A DNA stretch of 64,000 nucleotides, from the NCBI GenBank assembly GCA_002104985.1, contig MCGO01000068.1, positions 62,001-126,000 of the forward strand. The letters run 5' to 3'. Positions within the stretch are counted from its first letter, which is position 1. Every line of letters begins with the position of its first letter. The stretch is from Rhizoclosmatium globosum. Its lineage: Eukaryota > Chytridiomycota > Chytridiomycetes > Chytridiales > Chytriomycetaceae. The translations under genes and the position numbers were made by a program. The notes beneath the pieces are model-generated. The model was not told the DNA's origin. It searched no databases and saw only the letters and a program-made list of their open reading frames with translations. This document shows positions 23,104 through 33,649 of this stretch, one piece after another.

Positions 23104-24803
23104 ATGAACCACCACTACACATCCCAACGCGACAAAGACCTGCGCTCTTCCATACCCAAGCCTTCCTCCCTCTCAACACTCCGCACACCGTCTCATCAAC
23201 AAGACCTCTACAAATCCTCATACATTGACCAAATGACATCCCGCAACACCCTCTCAAACAAAGACAGGAACCATCGATACTCCACCGAAACCTTATACGA
23301 CTCATCACCACCTCAACCCCGCTACTCACAACCCCAATATTCCCAACCCCGTCAATCCCACCCCTCCAACACCAACACCACCACAACCAACACCCTCACA
23401 GCCCAACAAAAGTCTTTGTAAACCTCGAACTCCCACGAACACTCCTCGCACAGGGCCTCAACAACCCTCCACCCACGCTTTCCACGTCTGGAATGTATAA
23501 ACCGCTTCCAGGGTATACAGCGACCGCGTCGTCGAGTTCTCTTGACGCGAACTTGCTTTCGTATCGCGAGCCTGTTCCTGCGTCTGCGCCTGCGCATGGG
23601 AAGCGGGAGCTGTTTGGGTGGGGTGGTGGAGGGGGGAAGGGGAGGGAGGAGCTTGAACGTGTGAATCGGATGGTTGGGGTGCGGGATGTGGATGGGGAGG
23701 GGAGGCCTGTTGTTCGACGAGGGGTTTTGGATGAGTTTTTGGGGAGGGGTGCGGGTGGAGGTGGTGGAGGGTATGGGGAGGTTGGGAGGAGGAGGAGTGA
23801 AGTTGATCGGAGGGGGAGTTTGAGTATTGAAGAGATGGTACGGGCGAGTCGGGTTTCTGACGGGGGGTTTGGGAGGAGGGATAGTTATTTGGGAGAGGGG
23901 AGAGGAGGGGAGGAGGAGGACAAGGGGAGGAGGGATAGTGGCGTTGGAAGGAGTTTGCAGAATTTGGTAAATGTGGAGAGGGTGAGGAGGGAGGAGAAGG
24001 GTGGGTATTCGAGGCAGACTTCTGTTGTTGAACCTGTGGTGCAGAAGCCTGTGGAGACGCGTCAAAAAGTGGAGGCTAGGCGACCAGTAGTGGAATCTGA
24101 AGAGGAAGAGGAGGAAGAGGAAGAGGAAGGGGAGGAGGAGGCTGACGAAGACGCAGGACTCGAGCAAGAAGAAGATGGGGACGACAACGCGTCGGAGCAA
24201 TCATTCGGGAGCACACATTCAATCAAAATCCATGACCGCCTGGGCAAATCTCAAAACCAACTTCCACCTGAACACGGACCGAAACCGAAACTAGCAGTGT
24301 GTCGCGTCTGTTCACGGAAATTCGCAGTGGATCGATTGGCCAAACATGAAAAAGCGTGCAAGAGTGCCAGCAAGAAACCACGCAAAGTGTTTGATGGAAC
24401 CAAGATGCGAACGAAAGGGTTGGAGACGGGGCAGATTAAAAAAGATGTTGCAGCTGAACGAAAGTTGGAAGAAATGCGTGTGCAGCGGAAAGAGGCGTGG
24501 AAGCAGAAGCATGGTGAGTTTTAAGTTGTTGTTTGCATATGAAGTGACGAATCATTTTGAACAGAGGAGTTGATTGAATCTTTGCGAGCTGCAAAACAAA
24601 TGCAAGCACATTTGGCCAAGGGGGGAAAAGCCTCTGATTTACCTCCTCCCCCACCAAGTAAAACATTACCGGAAGGACAGGAATGCCCGCACTGTTTACG
24701 TAGATTCAGTGAAAATTCGTATGAACGACACGTTGAAGTTTGTCTCCGACTCAAGCAGAAGGGACGACCCAACAAGGTGAATCCATTTAGCAAAAAGAAG
24801 TAA
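23104..24803 (+). CDS. ZC2HC1-type C2HC zinc-finger protein
   Basis: A long low-complexity N-terminus (Ser/Pro/Gln, then Gly/Arg/Glu) is followed by an acidic block (SEEEEEEEEEEGEEEADED, about 24095-24160) and two C2HC fingers. The first is CRVCSRKFAVDRLAKHEKAC (about 24302-24361). The second is CPHCLRRFSENSYERHVEVC (24683-24742), typical of the ZC2HC1 family, whose members occur in cilia and flagella proteomes in some organisms. ATG 23104 is the first ATG in the open frame. An intron separates the fingers (about 24514-24564). One frame change is needed at 23410-23420, in an A-run. The protein ends FSKKK at 24803. Zoospores are flagellated, so a ciliary role is possible but not shown. Confidence 0.7.
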
Positions 24804-24850
24804 CGAATAAATCTGTTTTCTGTACAAACGTTGACAAAACTTTTACGCAA

Positions 24851-27800
24851 ATGGCAGGGGACCGGTCTTTGCCTCCGCCGCCACCACCGCCCTCAGCACC
24901 ACCGAGCCGCGGAGGAGCTGCCCCTTCATCGTCTCTTGGAGTGAGTGGAAGTGGAAGCGGAAGTGGCGGAGCAGCAAAGCGACCGAATCTTTGGAGTCGC
25001 GGATCTGAATCGACTGGACCAACATCGTCTTCTTCCTCGTCCTCCGCTTCAATGAACACAGTTTGTTTCTTTGTTTTTAAACATGTTTGAATTGGAGGAA
25101 ACTAAACAACTGCCGAAACAGAAGCGGTTTCCACTTCCGCAACCACCGAATCCAATCCAAAGTCAACAAAGCGTCTCTTTAAATCAACAAAGTCAGCGAC
25201 GAAACACGGCGCCGTCTTCTTCGACGGCGTCTTCGCTTCCGCTGCCGCCGCCTCCCTCGGCGTCTTCGGCTTCAACGGCCCCTTCTTCGGCGCCGCGATT
25301 GTGGCCGCCATCCTCGGACAGAGACCGAGACCGAGACCGAGAACGAGACAGACTGCGGTTTGACGCGAATCAAAGTACTCAGAAACTGTGCGTGGTGTGC
25401 TTGCTTTCTTCAATGGCTGCTAACTCGTCAAATAGATACAACGTAGGCGGCCGTCCCTCAAATCCTCAACCATCATCGACTTTTCAGCGACCCTCGAATG
25501 ACAGGGATTCGTTGGACTACAGATCTTCAAATAATACTCAAAACAGTCAAGGAGGTAGCTACAGCAGACCTGCTCAGTTTGACGCTCGTTTAGCCCCATC
25601 CCAACAGCACCAGCAGCAACAACAACAGCCACAACAACGTTCCACTCTACTTGGTGGAAACAATAGCAAACCTTCGTTGCTGAATCCAAACTCAAACACT
25701 CCTTCAACCCTCAGATATGGTTCAGACTACCCCTCTTCTTCCTCCTCCAACTCGTTCCAGAAACGAAACAGAACTTCTTTCGATGCTGGACCTGAACCAA
25801 ACAACTCGTCGTCCTCCTTTATGCCCCCTAAGCGACCTCGTCTCTTACCCACTGGCAGCAACAACAGTGACAGATACCAGCCTCCTTCAAACAATCAGTC
25901 TTACAACTCTAACCCAAACAATCCATCTTCCAATACTATGCGCCGCTCCAATTCAATCTTTGGAAATGCTGGCAGTTATGATGAATACAAACGCAGAGAC
26001 CAAGGCGGACCTTCTTCGTTTGTTTCTAACCGTGGTGATTCCTACACTGGTGGATCATACAACAATGACCGCGGATACAATTCAATGTACAACAATAACA
26101 ACTCCAATATGCGTCAAGGAGGCGGCGGCTATTCTTACAACAAAGGACCTGGAGGCCCAACCGGCGGAATGATGGGTGGATCTGATCGGTATGGAGGAAA
26201 TAACCAACAGGCACAAGGAAGAGATTCGTTTATGGAACAGAGGATGCAGCAGCATCCGTTCCATGCTTCCAAGAATTTGATGCATCAGAGAGATGCTGGG
26301 TTTAGTGGAGACCGAGGAGGTGGGCCGGGTATGCCTGGCGTCAGTCGAGAGTCTAGCATCGGACCTTCGAGAGGATATGGACGGGGTTCCTCTGTTACTC
26401 CTACGGGAACTGGACCCAGTGGAGCTAGTTCAGCTCAACCTGGATCTACATCTAATCAGAGTGTGAGTAAACCCATCACGGACACGAATGTAGCCCAGGA
26501 ACAACAATCAGAGGAAGAAGGCTTGATTGCGGGTACACCTGAAGATTTGGAGTTTGATGAGAATGCTGGGTCGATGGAGGAAGAAGATGGAAACGAGGAT
26601 GAAGTTGAGGATGGGGAAGAGTTGGAGGATGGGGAAGGAGAGGAAGAGGAAGAGGAGGAAGTGATTGATGACCAACAACTTCAACTTGAAGAAGATGCAG
26701 CTGCCGCTGCTGCTGCCTCCAAAGAGCCGTCTACCTCAACCTCAATGGAAGTTGATCCGAAATCGCCGATCCTCCCTGCATCCCTAACCACAGCTTCTGC
26801 CACTACTGACGTTCCACCAACTGCCGCCTCTACAACCTCCAAAAAGCGTGAACTCCCTCCAATCGACAACTCCCTCACCCTCAGAATCCTCGCCGAAAAC
26901 CAAGCCAAAGCCAAATCAAACTCCCGCGCACTCCTCGCATCCCTCCAATCCGCCTACCCACCCACAACCCCTCTCCAACCACCCAAAATCAAACGCACCA
27001 TCGCCGAATACCCAATCATCCAACACATCATCGCGCGCCACGCAATCATCCGTCCCTTCGTAATGTCCCGCGTCATTCAACGCAAAAAAGCCGTCTCCAC
27101 AAAACGCGCGGAACTCCGTGAAGAGTGGAGTGAGCACTATGCCACATACAAAAAGAAGATGGAACGACTGGAGAAAAAGAAACGGAGTGGCGTTGGGCCT
27201 GGCGCTGGTCTTATCGGTCCTCTCTCCGCATACGGTCCCGCGTATGGAGGGACTTCTGGGGGAGGTGGGGGGTCTGGGATCATGGGATACAACAGCGGGG
27301 ATTTCGGGGGGTCTACGAGGAGTAGTAGTCGTCGTGGTGCGTTTATTAGTGATGCTGTGAAGAGTGAGGCGGAGTGGGAACAGGTTCTTGCTGCGATTGC
27401 GGCGACGGAGCAGGCGGATTTGGATGACTCTAAGTTGATTGCGCAGACTGTGGCGGACCCGCCGATGTTGTTGGATCCTGTTGATATTGCGGTGTTTACG
27501 GTGCGGAATTATAATCGCCTTGTTGTGGATCCGGTGTTGGAGCTGGCGCAGGTGAATGCGGCGGTGGAGATGAAGTGGAGTTTGGAGGAACGGGAGGCGT
27601 TTCGGTATCGGCTTGTGCAGTATGGAAAGGATTTTCCACGGTGAGTTTGTTTATGAGAATATTGGGTTATTGATTTTTGTGGATAGAATTGCTGCGTACC
27701 TTCCAAACAAGACAACTCAGGATTGTATTCAGTATTACTACCGAGAAAAGTTTTCTGGAAACTTTAAGCAGTTATTACGGAAAGCTGCGAATTCGAGGAA

Positions 27801-29190
27801 TAATATCCGGAGGAGAGGGGCGATGGCTGCAAAGAAGCCTGTTGCACCTATCAAGTCGGGTAGTAGCAATCAAGTGGATCGATCACTGCGAGAACCTCCC
27901 ATCTCTGAATCAACACGGGAATCAAACCTTCAACAAGCAGATACGGACGCTGAAGCCGACAACTCAAACAACCAATACCCCAATGACTCTCAAAAAGATG
28001 ACTCCACCCAACACCAACCACCCCGGGAAACATCCACAAAACCACCCAGAGAAAAACCAACCTCCACCTCAAAACCCTCCACATCCCGTCGCGACCCACC
28101 CCTCCACTTTGACTCCCAATTCACAATCTCAGACGTCGCCGACGGCGGGTCGACCCGTTGGACAGCGGACGAGAAAGAACGCGCTGTCGAAGCGTTCAAA
28201 AGACATGGGCGCGACTTTGAGGCTGTTGCGATTGCGGTTGGGAGTAAAACTACTGAAGGGGTGAAAGAGTTTTGGAGGCTATATAAGCGCAAGTATGGGT
28301 TGGATGTTATTGTTGCGGAGATGGAGGCTGGGAAGAAGGGTGGATCTGGAGGAGGTGGGAAAGAGAAGAGTAAGAAAGTGGTTGCGGGTGGGGAACGGAA
28401 GGAGAGTGTGGGGGATGGTAGTGTTGGAGAGGAGAAGAGGGATGATCAGGGAGATGGAAGTGTTGCTGGGGGATGGACGGGTCAAGAAAGGAGTGACTTT
28501 GTGAAAGGGTTGAGGATGGTGGGTTGTAACTGGGAGGAAGTTTGTAAAGTTGTTGGAGGTGGGAAGTCTGTGATTCAATGTCGTGCATATTATGTGGAGC
28601 ACAAGGTTGAGTTTGATGCTGTCTTGTTGGAGGCTGGATACAAACCTGAAGGAAGTGTTGCCAGCCGCCGTGGATCAAGTGTTGAGCTTCAGCAACAACA
28701 GCAACAACAACAACTGCAACATCAACATCACCAACAACAGCAACTTGTCATGCAACAACCAGTTCCCATCATGTACGCAGACCCATCCGCAGGCGGATAC
28801 GTCTACTACGCACCACACCCACAAATGGTATACCACGTCCCAGCCCCACCACCACCGCAACCCGTCTTCCACCCCATGCACGGATACATTGACACCATGC
28901 CCGGTCAATTCGCTCATCCACAAGAATACCCTGGCGCGTCGTATGCTGTCGCACCATATATGGACATTCGAGGGCCTGGGTTTGGAGGACACACTGGAGG
29001 ATATTATCAGCCTGTGTATTACCCTGGTCCCCCGCCGCCTTATGGGTATCATCACCCGCCGCAAGAGTATGTGCAGGATGTGCAGCCTGTGCAGTCTGTG
29101 ATACCGGTGGTTGAGAGTAACGGTGTGTCTGTGAATGGAGGAGGAGAGAGTACAGTGTTGCCGTCCATACGAAACCTGATATCAGATTGA
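24851..29190 (+). CDS. SNT1: NCOR/Snt1-type SANT-domain corepressor
   Basis: Probable scaffold of a histone deacetylase complex (Set3C in yeast, NCOR/SMRT in animals). After a Ser/Asn/Gly-rich N-terminus, an acidic block (about 26570-26670) and the Lys-rich coiled region REEWSEHYATYKKKMERLEKK (27117-27179) comes SANT1: WSLEEREAFRYRLVQYGKDF, split by an intron (27643-27687) from RIAAYLPNKTTQDCIQYYY. SANT2 is WTADEKERAVEAFKRHGRDF (28159-28218). A third Myb-like unit starts at GWTGQERSDFVKGL (28471). A polyQ/His stretch (28688-28743) and a Pro/Tyr/Gly-rich C-terminus end the protein. Two further introns fit at about 25061-25124 and 25389-25434. The reading frame is intact over more than 4 kb. 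The NCOR-type assignment rests on the paired SANT domains and the PNKTTxDCxxYYY block. Confidence 0.8.
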
Positions 29191-29319
29191 GACGAGTCTT
29201 GAATGTATATTTAATGTGGGATGTAGGAAAATAAAATAAGTTGAATTCGATAATAGAAACCACAATGTCCGAGAAAGAAAGAGCTCCAAAAAACTCTCTC
29301 AAAAACAACCAACCACCAA

Positions 29320-29879
29320 ATGGCACCACCAAAAGAAGGAGGAAAGGCGCCCGCCGAAAAGAAGCCAGCCGGAAAAGCACCAGCCAAGACAGCCGCCAAG
29401 AAGACGAAAGACGGCGCCGGAAAGAAGAAGAAGGTTTCGAGAAAGGAGAGTTACTCGTCCTACATCTACAAAGTGCTCAAACAAGTGCATCCGGAAACTG
29501 GTATTTCGAATAAGGCGTGAGTGTTTGTTTGGGTGTTTTGGTGTTGGTGGTTGAAACGACAAGGACTAATGCCACCCTCATTCTCTCTTTACATTCCGAA
29601 ACAGTATGAGCATCATGAACTCTTTCGTAAACGATATCTTTGAACGCATCGCCTCCGAAGGTGAGCACCATCCCAATGATCCCATCCCCGCATAATCCCC
29701 ACTCAACTAAACACACCACATCACAAAAAGCATCCAAGCTCGCCGCGTACAACAAACGATCAACCATTTCGTCTCGTGAGATCCAGACTTCAGTCCGTTT
29801 GATCCTTCCTGGAGAACTTGCCAAGCATGCTGTTTCGGAAGGGACGAAGGCTGTGACAAAGTACCAGTCGTCAAAGTAA
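29320..29879 (+). CDS. Histone H2B
   Basis: Core nucleosomal histone, 133 residues from three exons (29320-29516, 29605-29660, 29731-29879). The N-terminal tail is Lys/Ala/Pro-rich. The fold follows: [19 protein letters not shown], then [37 protein letters not shown] and the C-terminal helix [20 protein letters not shown]. The C-terminal Lys of AVTKYQSS is the usual ubiquitination site. The two introns show this is not a replication-dependent intronless copy of metazoan type; fungal H2B genes often have introns. No H2A gene is adjacent within the window. Confidence 0.97.
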
Positions 29880-29970
29880 ACCCATACGGTTTTGGGAATA
29901 TAGTTTTCCTTTTCAGTGCCAATAAATTATCTTTAGTTAGTATGTTGGTTGGGAGTAATGCATTGAAAAG

Positions 29971-31131
29971 ATGACACAAACACACCCTCATGAATGGACC
30001 TTGTTACTTGATGGCTCTGGAACGTCTGATGATGGACTGAAACAAGTCATGGCATCTGTCAACAAGAAAGAGTTCCTGCTGAATAACACAAGAGGTCTGT
30101 ATCTGTACTGTCAGTGTTAACTGTCGTGGCTCAACCTACTTAACAGGTGCTTACACTGCCACGCGAACACTCAATCGAACAAAAGTTATGAACTGGAACA
30201 TTCACTTGAATCGATTGATTGAATCTTGGATTGGACTGTCAAAGGTTGTTGGAAACAGAGAACCTGCCAAAGAGTTTGATCTGGATGCCACGAAAACGAC
30301 TATTTCGGCAGCTCTTGGTACATGTCTCCAAGAGTATTTTGCATCCACGGCTAGTCTGTCAAAGAATGGACTCACAGACGAAGCGACCATCACAATTCTA
30401 TTGCTTGAACCATCTGTATGTACAGCCTTTCACTCTTCACCAGCAATTTGCCAACCGATTCATCGATAGAACAATTTAGCTGAACTTCGTATTCACATTG
30501 AATTCCAACTTGACACGAAACCTCAACCTTGCACAGTTGCCTTTTATGGCTCTCCAAGAACGTATCCATGTATCAAGGATTCCCAATGGTCACGGTATAG
30601 TATGCTTCTTTTTCAGCGGAGGGGTATTCAACTTTTGTACTTTACAGAGACCGAAAGCCATTAGAACTTGCTGCCATGAAACCAGGAATATCTGAACTCC
30701 TATTGACCGATACAGACGGCAATATTTACGAAGGACTCACATCAAACTTTTTCGTTGTCGTGCAGGACGGGGATGGAAAACTGGCTGTTGTAACAGCTCC
30801 AGTGCAACATGTGTTGGGAGGAACGATTCTCAGGAATGTTGAAAGTGTTTGTGGGAGACTTGGAATACGGTTTCGATATGAATTTCCAAAAGTTGGTTCC
30901 GTGTCGACTTGGGTTGGAGCTTTCGTGACGAGTTGAGTTTGGTAGCGTTCTGGAGTTTGTGCTTATCGAGCATATTGTACAGGTTCGTTGCGGATTCTGG
31001 TTCCTGTTCAGAGAATTATACTTCCAAATGGTGAATCGGTGAACTTGGGCGTGCCAGAATGCGTGTTGGATATCAAAAAGGGAATAATGGAAGATGCAAA
31101 CGAGAATGCCACAGAATTATGGGAGATGTGA
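29971..31131 (+). CDS. Class IV (BCAT/D-AAT-like) aminotransferase
   Basis: PLP-dependent fold-type IV enzyme. The candidate Schiff-base lysine is in YPCIKDSQWSR, followed after an intron by DRKPLE (about 30570-30665). The PLP phosphate-binding region reads DTDGNIYEGLTSNFFVV (about 30712-30762), then VLGGTILRNV (about 30811-30840). The PRxxPxxKDSxWxRxRKPLE arrangement is that of an uncharacterised class IV group also found in plants, rather than classical BCAT. Four introns are needed, at about 30093-30147, 30416-30468, 30597-30649 and 30920-30984. The acceptor at 30468 is chosen because it gives NNLAELRIHIEFQLDTKPQP in frame. ATG 29971; TGA 31129-31131. The amino-acid substrate cannot be told from sequence. 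Confidence 0.75.
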
Positions 31132-31186
31132 TATATTCGAATAACACTATCCTAAAAAACAATTTTAAATAACTCGAAAACTCTGC

Positions 31187-32359
31187 TCATGCCTGTTCAT
31201 CGTAGGACGGTGGGGCAACAAAAGTTGGTTCAGAAGATGCTGTAGGTGACAATTGAATAAACTTGACATCCACGTTGCCATTCATAGTTCTTAAACTGAT
31301 GTTCGCGTTACTTTTCTCGTGATTTTCGCGAATTATTCCATGAATAATGCCCTGGTGATTACCGTCCAAGCTGTCTCCAGCACCACGAATTGAAATTGTA
31401 GAACCCTTTGCGTCGAACTTCCCTTTATAGTCCTTTACAACAGCATCTACGGCACCGAATTCAGTAGACAGACTTGTTGATGAGCCCCCAGAACCAGGAG
31501 TCAGAGTTATGTTGATGGCCCCAAATTTTGCTGATCCAATCAACGTCTCATACCCAACAAACTGACCAGAGATTCCTCCCGTATTGGTCTGTAAGATCAC
31601 TGCGTTTAAAGTTGTTACTTTTGAGAACGACAGTATTCCTGTTAGAGCTCCTGTTGCAACGTTTGTGTCTGTTGAGGCTGTAAAAGAATTCGACTTGATT
31701 TCTAGAGCTTCAATACCGCCAGCTTTAGATTCAAGATTCACTTCCTCTGCAGCAGTGACATTATCCAGCAATATAGGACCCGTTCCCGCAATGACTCGTA
31801 AGTTTCTCGCATCAAGAGGCCGAGCAGCTCGTATGATTCCATTATTTGCCTGGAGCGTAATATCTTTGCTTGTTGTGACGGTATTTTCGATTGTAATGTT
31901 TCCAGTTCCGCATGCAAGTGCGAGTGTCTCCACATTCAAAGCTGAAACAATTTTTACGTCCCCGCTTCTTGACTTAACATCCACAACCCGACTCACATGG
32001 ACTCCCGCTTCGAAAGATAACTGTAATAAATCACCTTGACATGTGAACTCTTCGATGTCACGGTTGAGGGTAATAAAGATTTTGAGGTAGAGAGTGTCTC
32101 CCCATCCACCAATTGCAAAGTTGGAGAATGTCGGCGTTGTGACTCGGATGGCAGATTTGCCTTCATGTGAGTCTATGGATATCTTGGTCTCCGAAAAGTA
32201 ATGGTGTAGACCAGCTGTTCGCACTGCCCGAACTTGGACACCGTTTTCGGGCTCTGCTCCCTTTCGGACAATCACATCAAAGTAGGCAGATCCTGAAAGC
32301 GTGAGGTCCACTGTTCTGCTGCGGGTTGGAGGTGCAGGAGCTGGCGCACTTGAAGTCAT
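31187..32359 (-). CDS. DUF4097-like beta-solenoid protein, copy 1
   Basis: 390 residues in one exon from ATG 32359. The protein is built of 17-22-residue units, such as TGNITIENTVTTSKDITLQA and GGIEALEIKSNS, with alternating hydrophobic positions. This is the pattern of the DUF4097/putative-adhesin right-handed beta-solenoid. It aligns with the split gene directly upstream and with the gene at 49199. A shared N-terminal block, LTLSGSAYFDVIVRKG, is preceded by a Pro/Ala-rich leader. There is no signal peptide or membrane helix, so this copy looks cytosolic despite the bacterial adhesin label. Function unknown. It ends with PPSYDEQA, a possible PPxY motif. Confidence 0.7.
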   Translation of the reverse strand: MTSSAPAPAPPTRSRTVDLTLSGSAYFDVIVRKGAEPENGVQVRAVRTAGLHHYFSETKISIDSHEGKSAIRVTTPTFSNFAIGGWGDTLYLKIFITLNRDIEEFTCQGDLLQLSFEAGVHVSRVVDVKSRSGDVKIVSALNVETLALACGTGNITIENTVTTSKDITLQANNGIIRAARPLDARNLRVIAGTGPILLDNVTAAEEVNLESKAGGIEALEIKSNSFTASTDTNVATGALTGILSFSKVTTLNAVILQTNTGGISGQFVGYETLIGSAKFGAINITLTPGSGGSSTSLSTEFGAVDAVVKDYKGKFDAKGSTISIRGAGDSLDGNHQGIIHGIIRENHEKSNANISLRTMNGNVDVKFIQLSPTASSEPTFVAPPSYDEQA

Positions 32360-32417
32360 TTTTGATTGATTATTTACACATGGAAAAATAATTGATAAGG
32401 GCCTGCTGTATATTTAT

Positions 32418-33133
32418 TCACTGCTCTTTGGGGTTTAATTCAGGCAAGAAACTGATCTGCACCTTTCCCGTTCCCGTTTTGAAGTCCATCAACGCACCGA
32501 CATCTTCCCCAACAACACCACTCAGAGAACTCTTATCTTGTCCAAATTCACCATTCTCTCCACCAGATACATAAACTTTTCCCAAATCAGTATTTGCACT
32601 GAATCTACCGTGGAATCCCTTCACAATTGCATCAATGGAACCGAGTTCCGTTTTAATGCTTGTTTTTGAAGTGGTTGAACCAGGAATTAACGTCATTTTT
32701 GCGGATCCAGTTCCGTTCACAGTATTCAAACTCGAATAGCCCTGGAACCAACCTTTGATTGAACCTGTGCTGTTGGTCAGAGAAACTTGGTTGGAAATCT
32801 GGGCTTTGGAAAAGGTAATAGATCCAGTACGTGAGTTTACAACAAGTGAATTCGCCGAAACGTTATTAATTTCGACTGCCCCGACATTTGAATTGAGTGT
32901 GACGTCTTGAGTTGCAGTAACTTGATCCACGTGAATAGATCCTGTATTAGTATTGATTTCCACAGCGTCCGCCGTCAATGACTGAGTGTGAATTGCACCA
33001 ACTTTAGAATTCATTTGAATAGATTGCGCAGACAAAGATCCTAGAGCCTTGATAGAGCCAGTGTTGGTTTCAATACTAATTGACTTGGAGCTGAGAGAAG
33101 AAGGGATTCGCACAGCCCCTACAGTGTTCTTAA
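32418..33133 (-). pseudogene. DUF4097-like gene, copy 2: C-terminal part, cut by transposon
   Basis: This is the 3' half of a beta-solenoid gene. Reading restarts just inside the TTAA at 33130-33133 (NTVGAVRIPSSLSSKSISIE) and continues through about ten solenoid units to ELNPKEQ at the TGA. It has no start codon of its own; the open frame that seems to extend to 33203 runs into transposon sequence. Its first residues align with the region of the gene at 49199 that directly follows the part held by the N-terminal fragment at 36044-36408. The two pieces are therefore one interrupted gene. Confidence 0.85.
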
Positions 33134-33140
33134 CCCCTTG
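33130..33140 (+). repeat. Left TTAA target duplication and terminal inverted repeat
   Basis: TTAA at 33130-33133 followed by the element end CCCCTTG at 33134-33140. On the minus strand the host codons run directly out of the TTAA into AACACTGTAGG. Confidence 0.9.
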
Positions 33141-33253
33141 GTTACTATTGGCGTTTACAAATCCCACAAAATGAATACACCTTTTTTGGCTACTTTCGCG
33201 CACCGCATCAGCGCCACCTCCAACTCCTTTCAGGGCTGGTTCTGACCAATCCG

Positions 33254-33623
33254 ATGAAGAATCCGTTGTCTGTTTTCGAATTGGTTGGCGGGCTGTCGAT
33301 TGATCGGGCAGGTAAGATGTCCCGTCAAAACTTCCCTCAAAATGCTTGCTGATGATGCTCCGCCAGTCAAGTGCCCCTGCCTTGAAGTTACTACACTGTG
33401 TTTGACCAAATATGCGCCCTGGCTAGAGTTCCTTGCTTCTCTGGAAGGCAAGTCCGAACCAGGTTCTGGTATCTCCCTTGGCGACAACAAGAAACGCTTT
33501 GCAGCATACAAGAAGGCTGCCTCCTTACTTAACTATCGCGCAAGAGAGCCTTTGCCTGACTGTGTCGTTAACCAAGTGCGCTCTCTGTTCCCTGAAGGGC
33601 CAAAGACTGGGTACAAAGACTGA
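33254..33623 (+). CDS. Element-encoded accessory ORF with P2X7-C-like C-terminus
   Basis: Small gene inside the transposon, convergent with the transposase. One model starts at ATG 33254 (MKNPLSVFELVGGLSIDRA), splices out 33312-33366 (GTAAG...CCAG) and gives 104 residues. An alternative reads straight through the intron in the same final frame, adding CPVKTSLKMLADDAPPVKC. The common part has CPCLEVTTLCLTKYAPWLEF and ends REPLPDCVVNQVRSLFPE plus GYK. That ending resembles the intracellular domain of P2X7-type proteins (LPSCVVxxIRxxFPxxxGxYxGF, recalled from family knowledge), a zinc-binding module. The Cys pairs fit that idea. Role in transposition unknown; it could be a captured host fragment. 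Confidence 0.5.
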
Positions 33624-33649
33624 GTGTATTCCAATAAACAACAGATACT

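Noticed and set aside
23352..24200. 282-codon antisense frame opposite the C2HC gene
   Set aside because: Mirror of a purine-rich, biased coding strand; composition is that of a shadow frame.
31584..32039. 151-codon frame opposite DUF4097-like copy 1
   Set aside because: Antisense to an intact, recognisable gene and has no motif.
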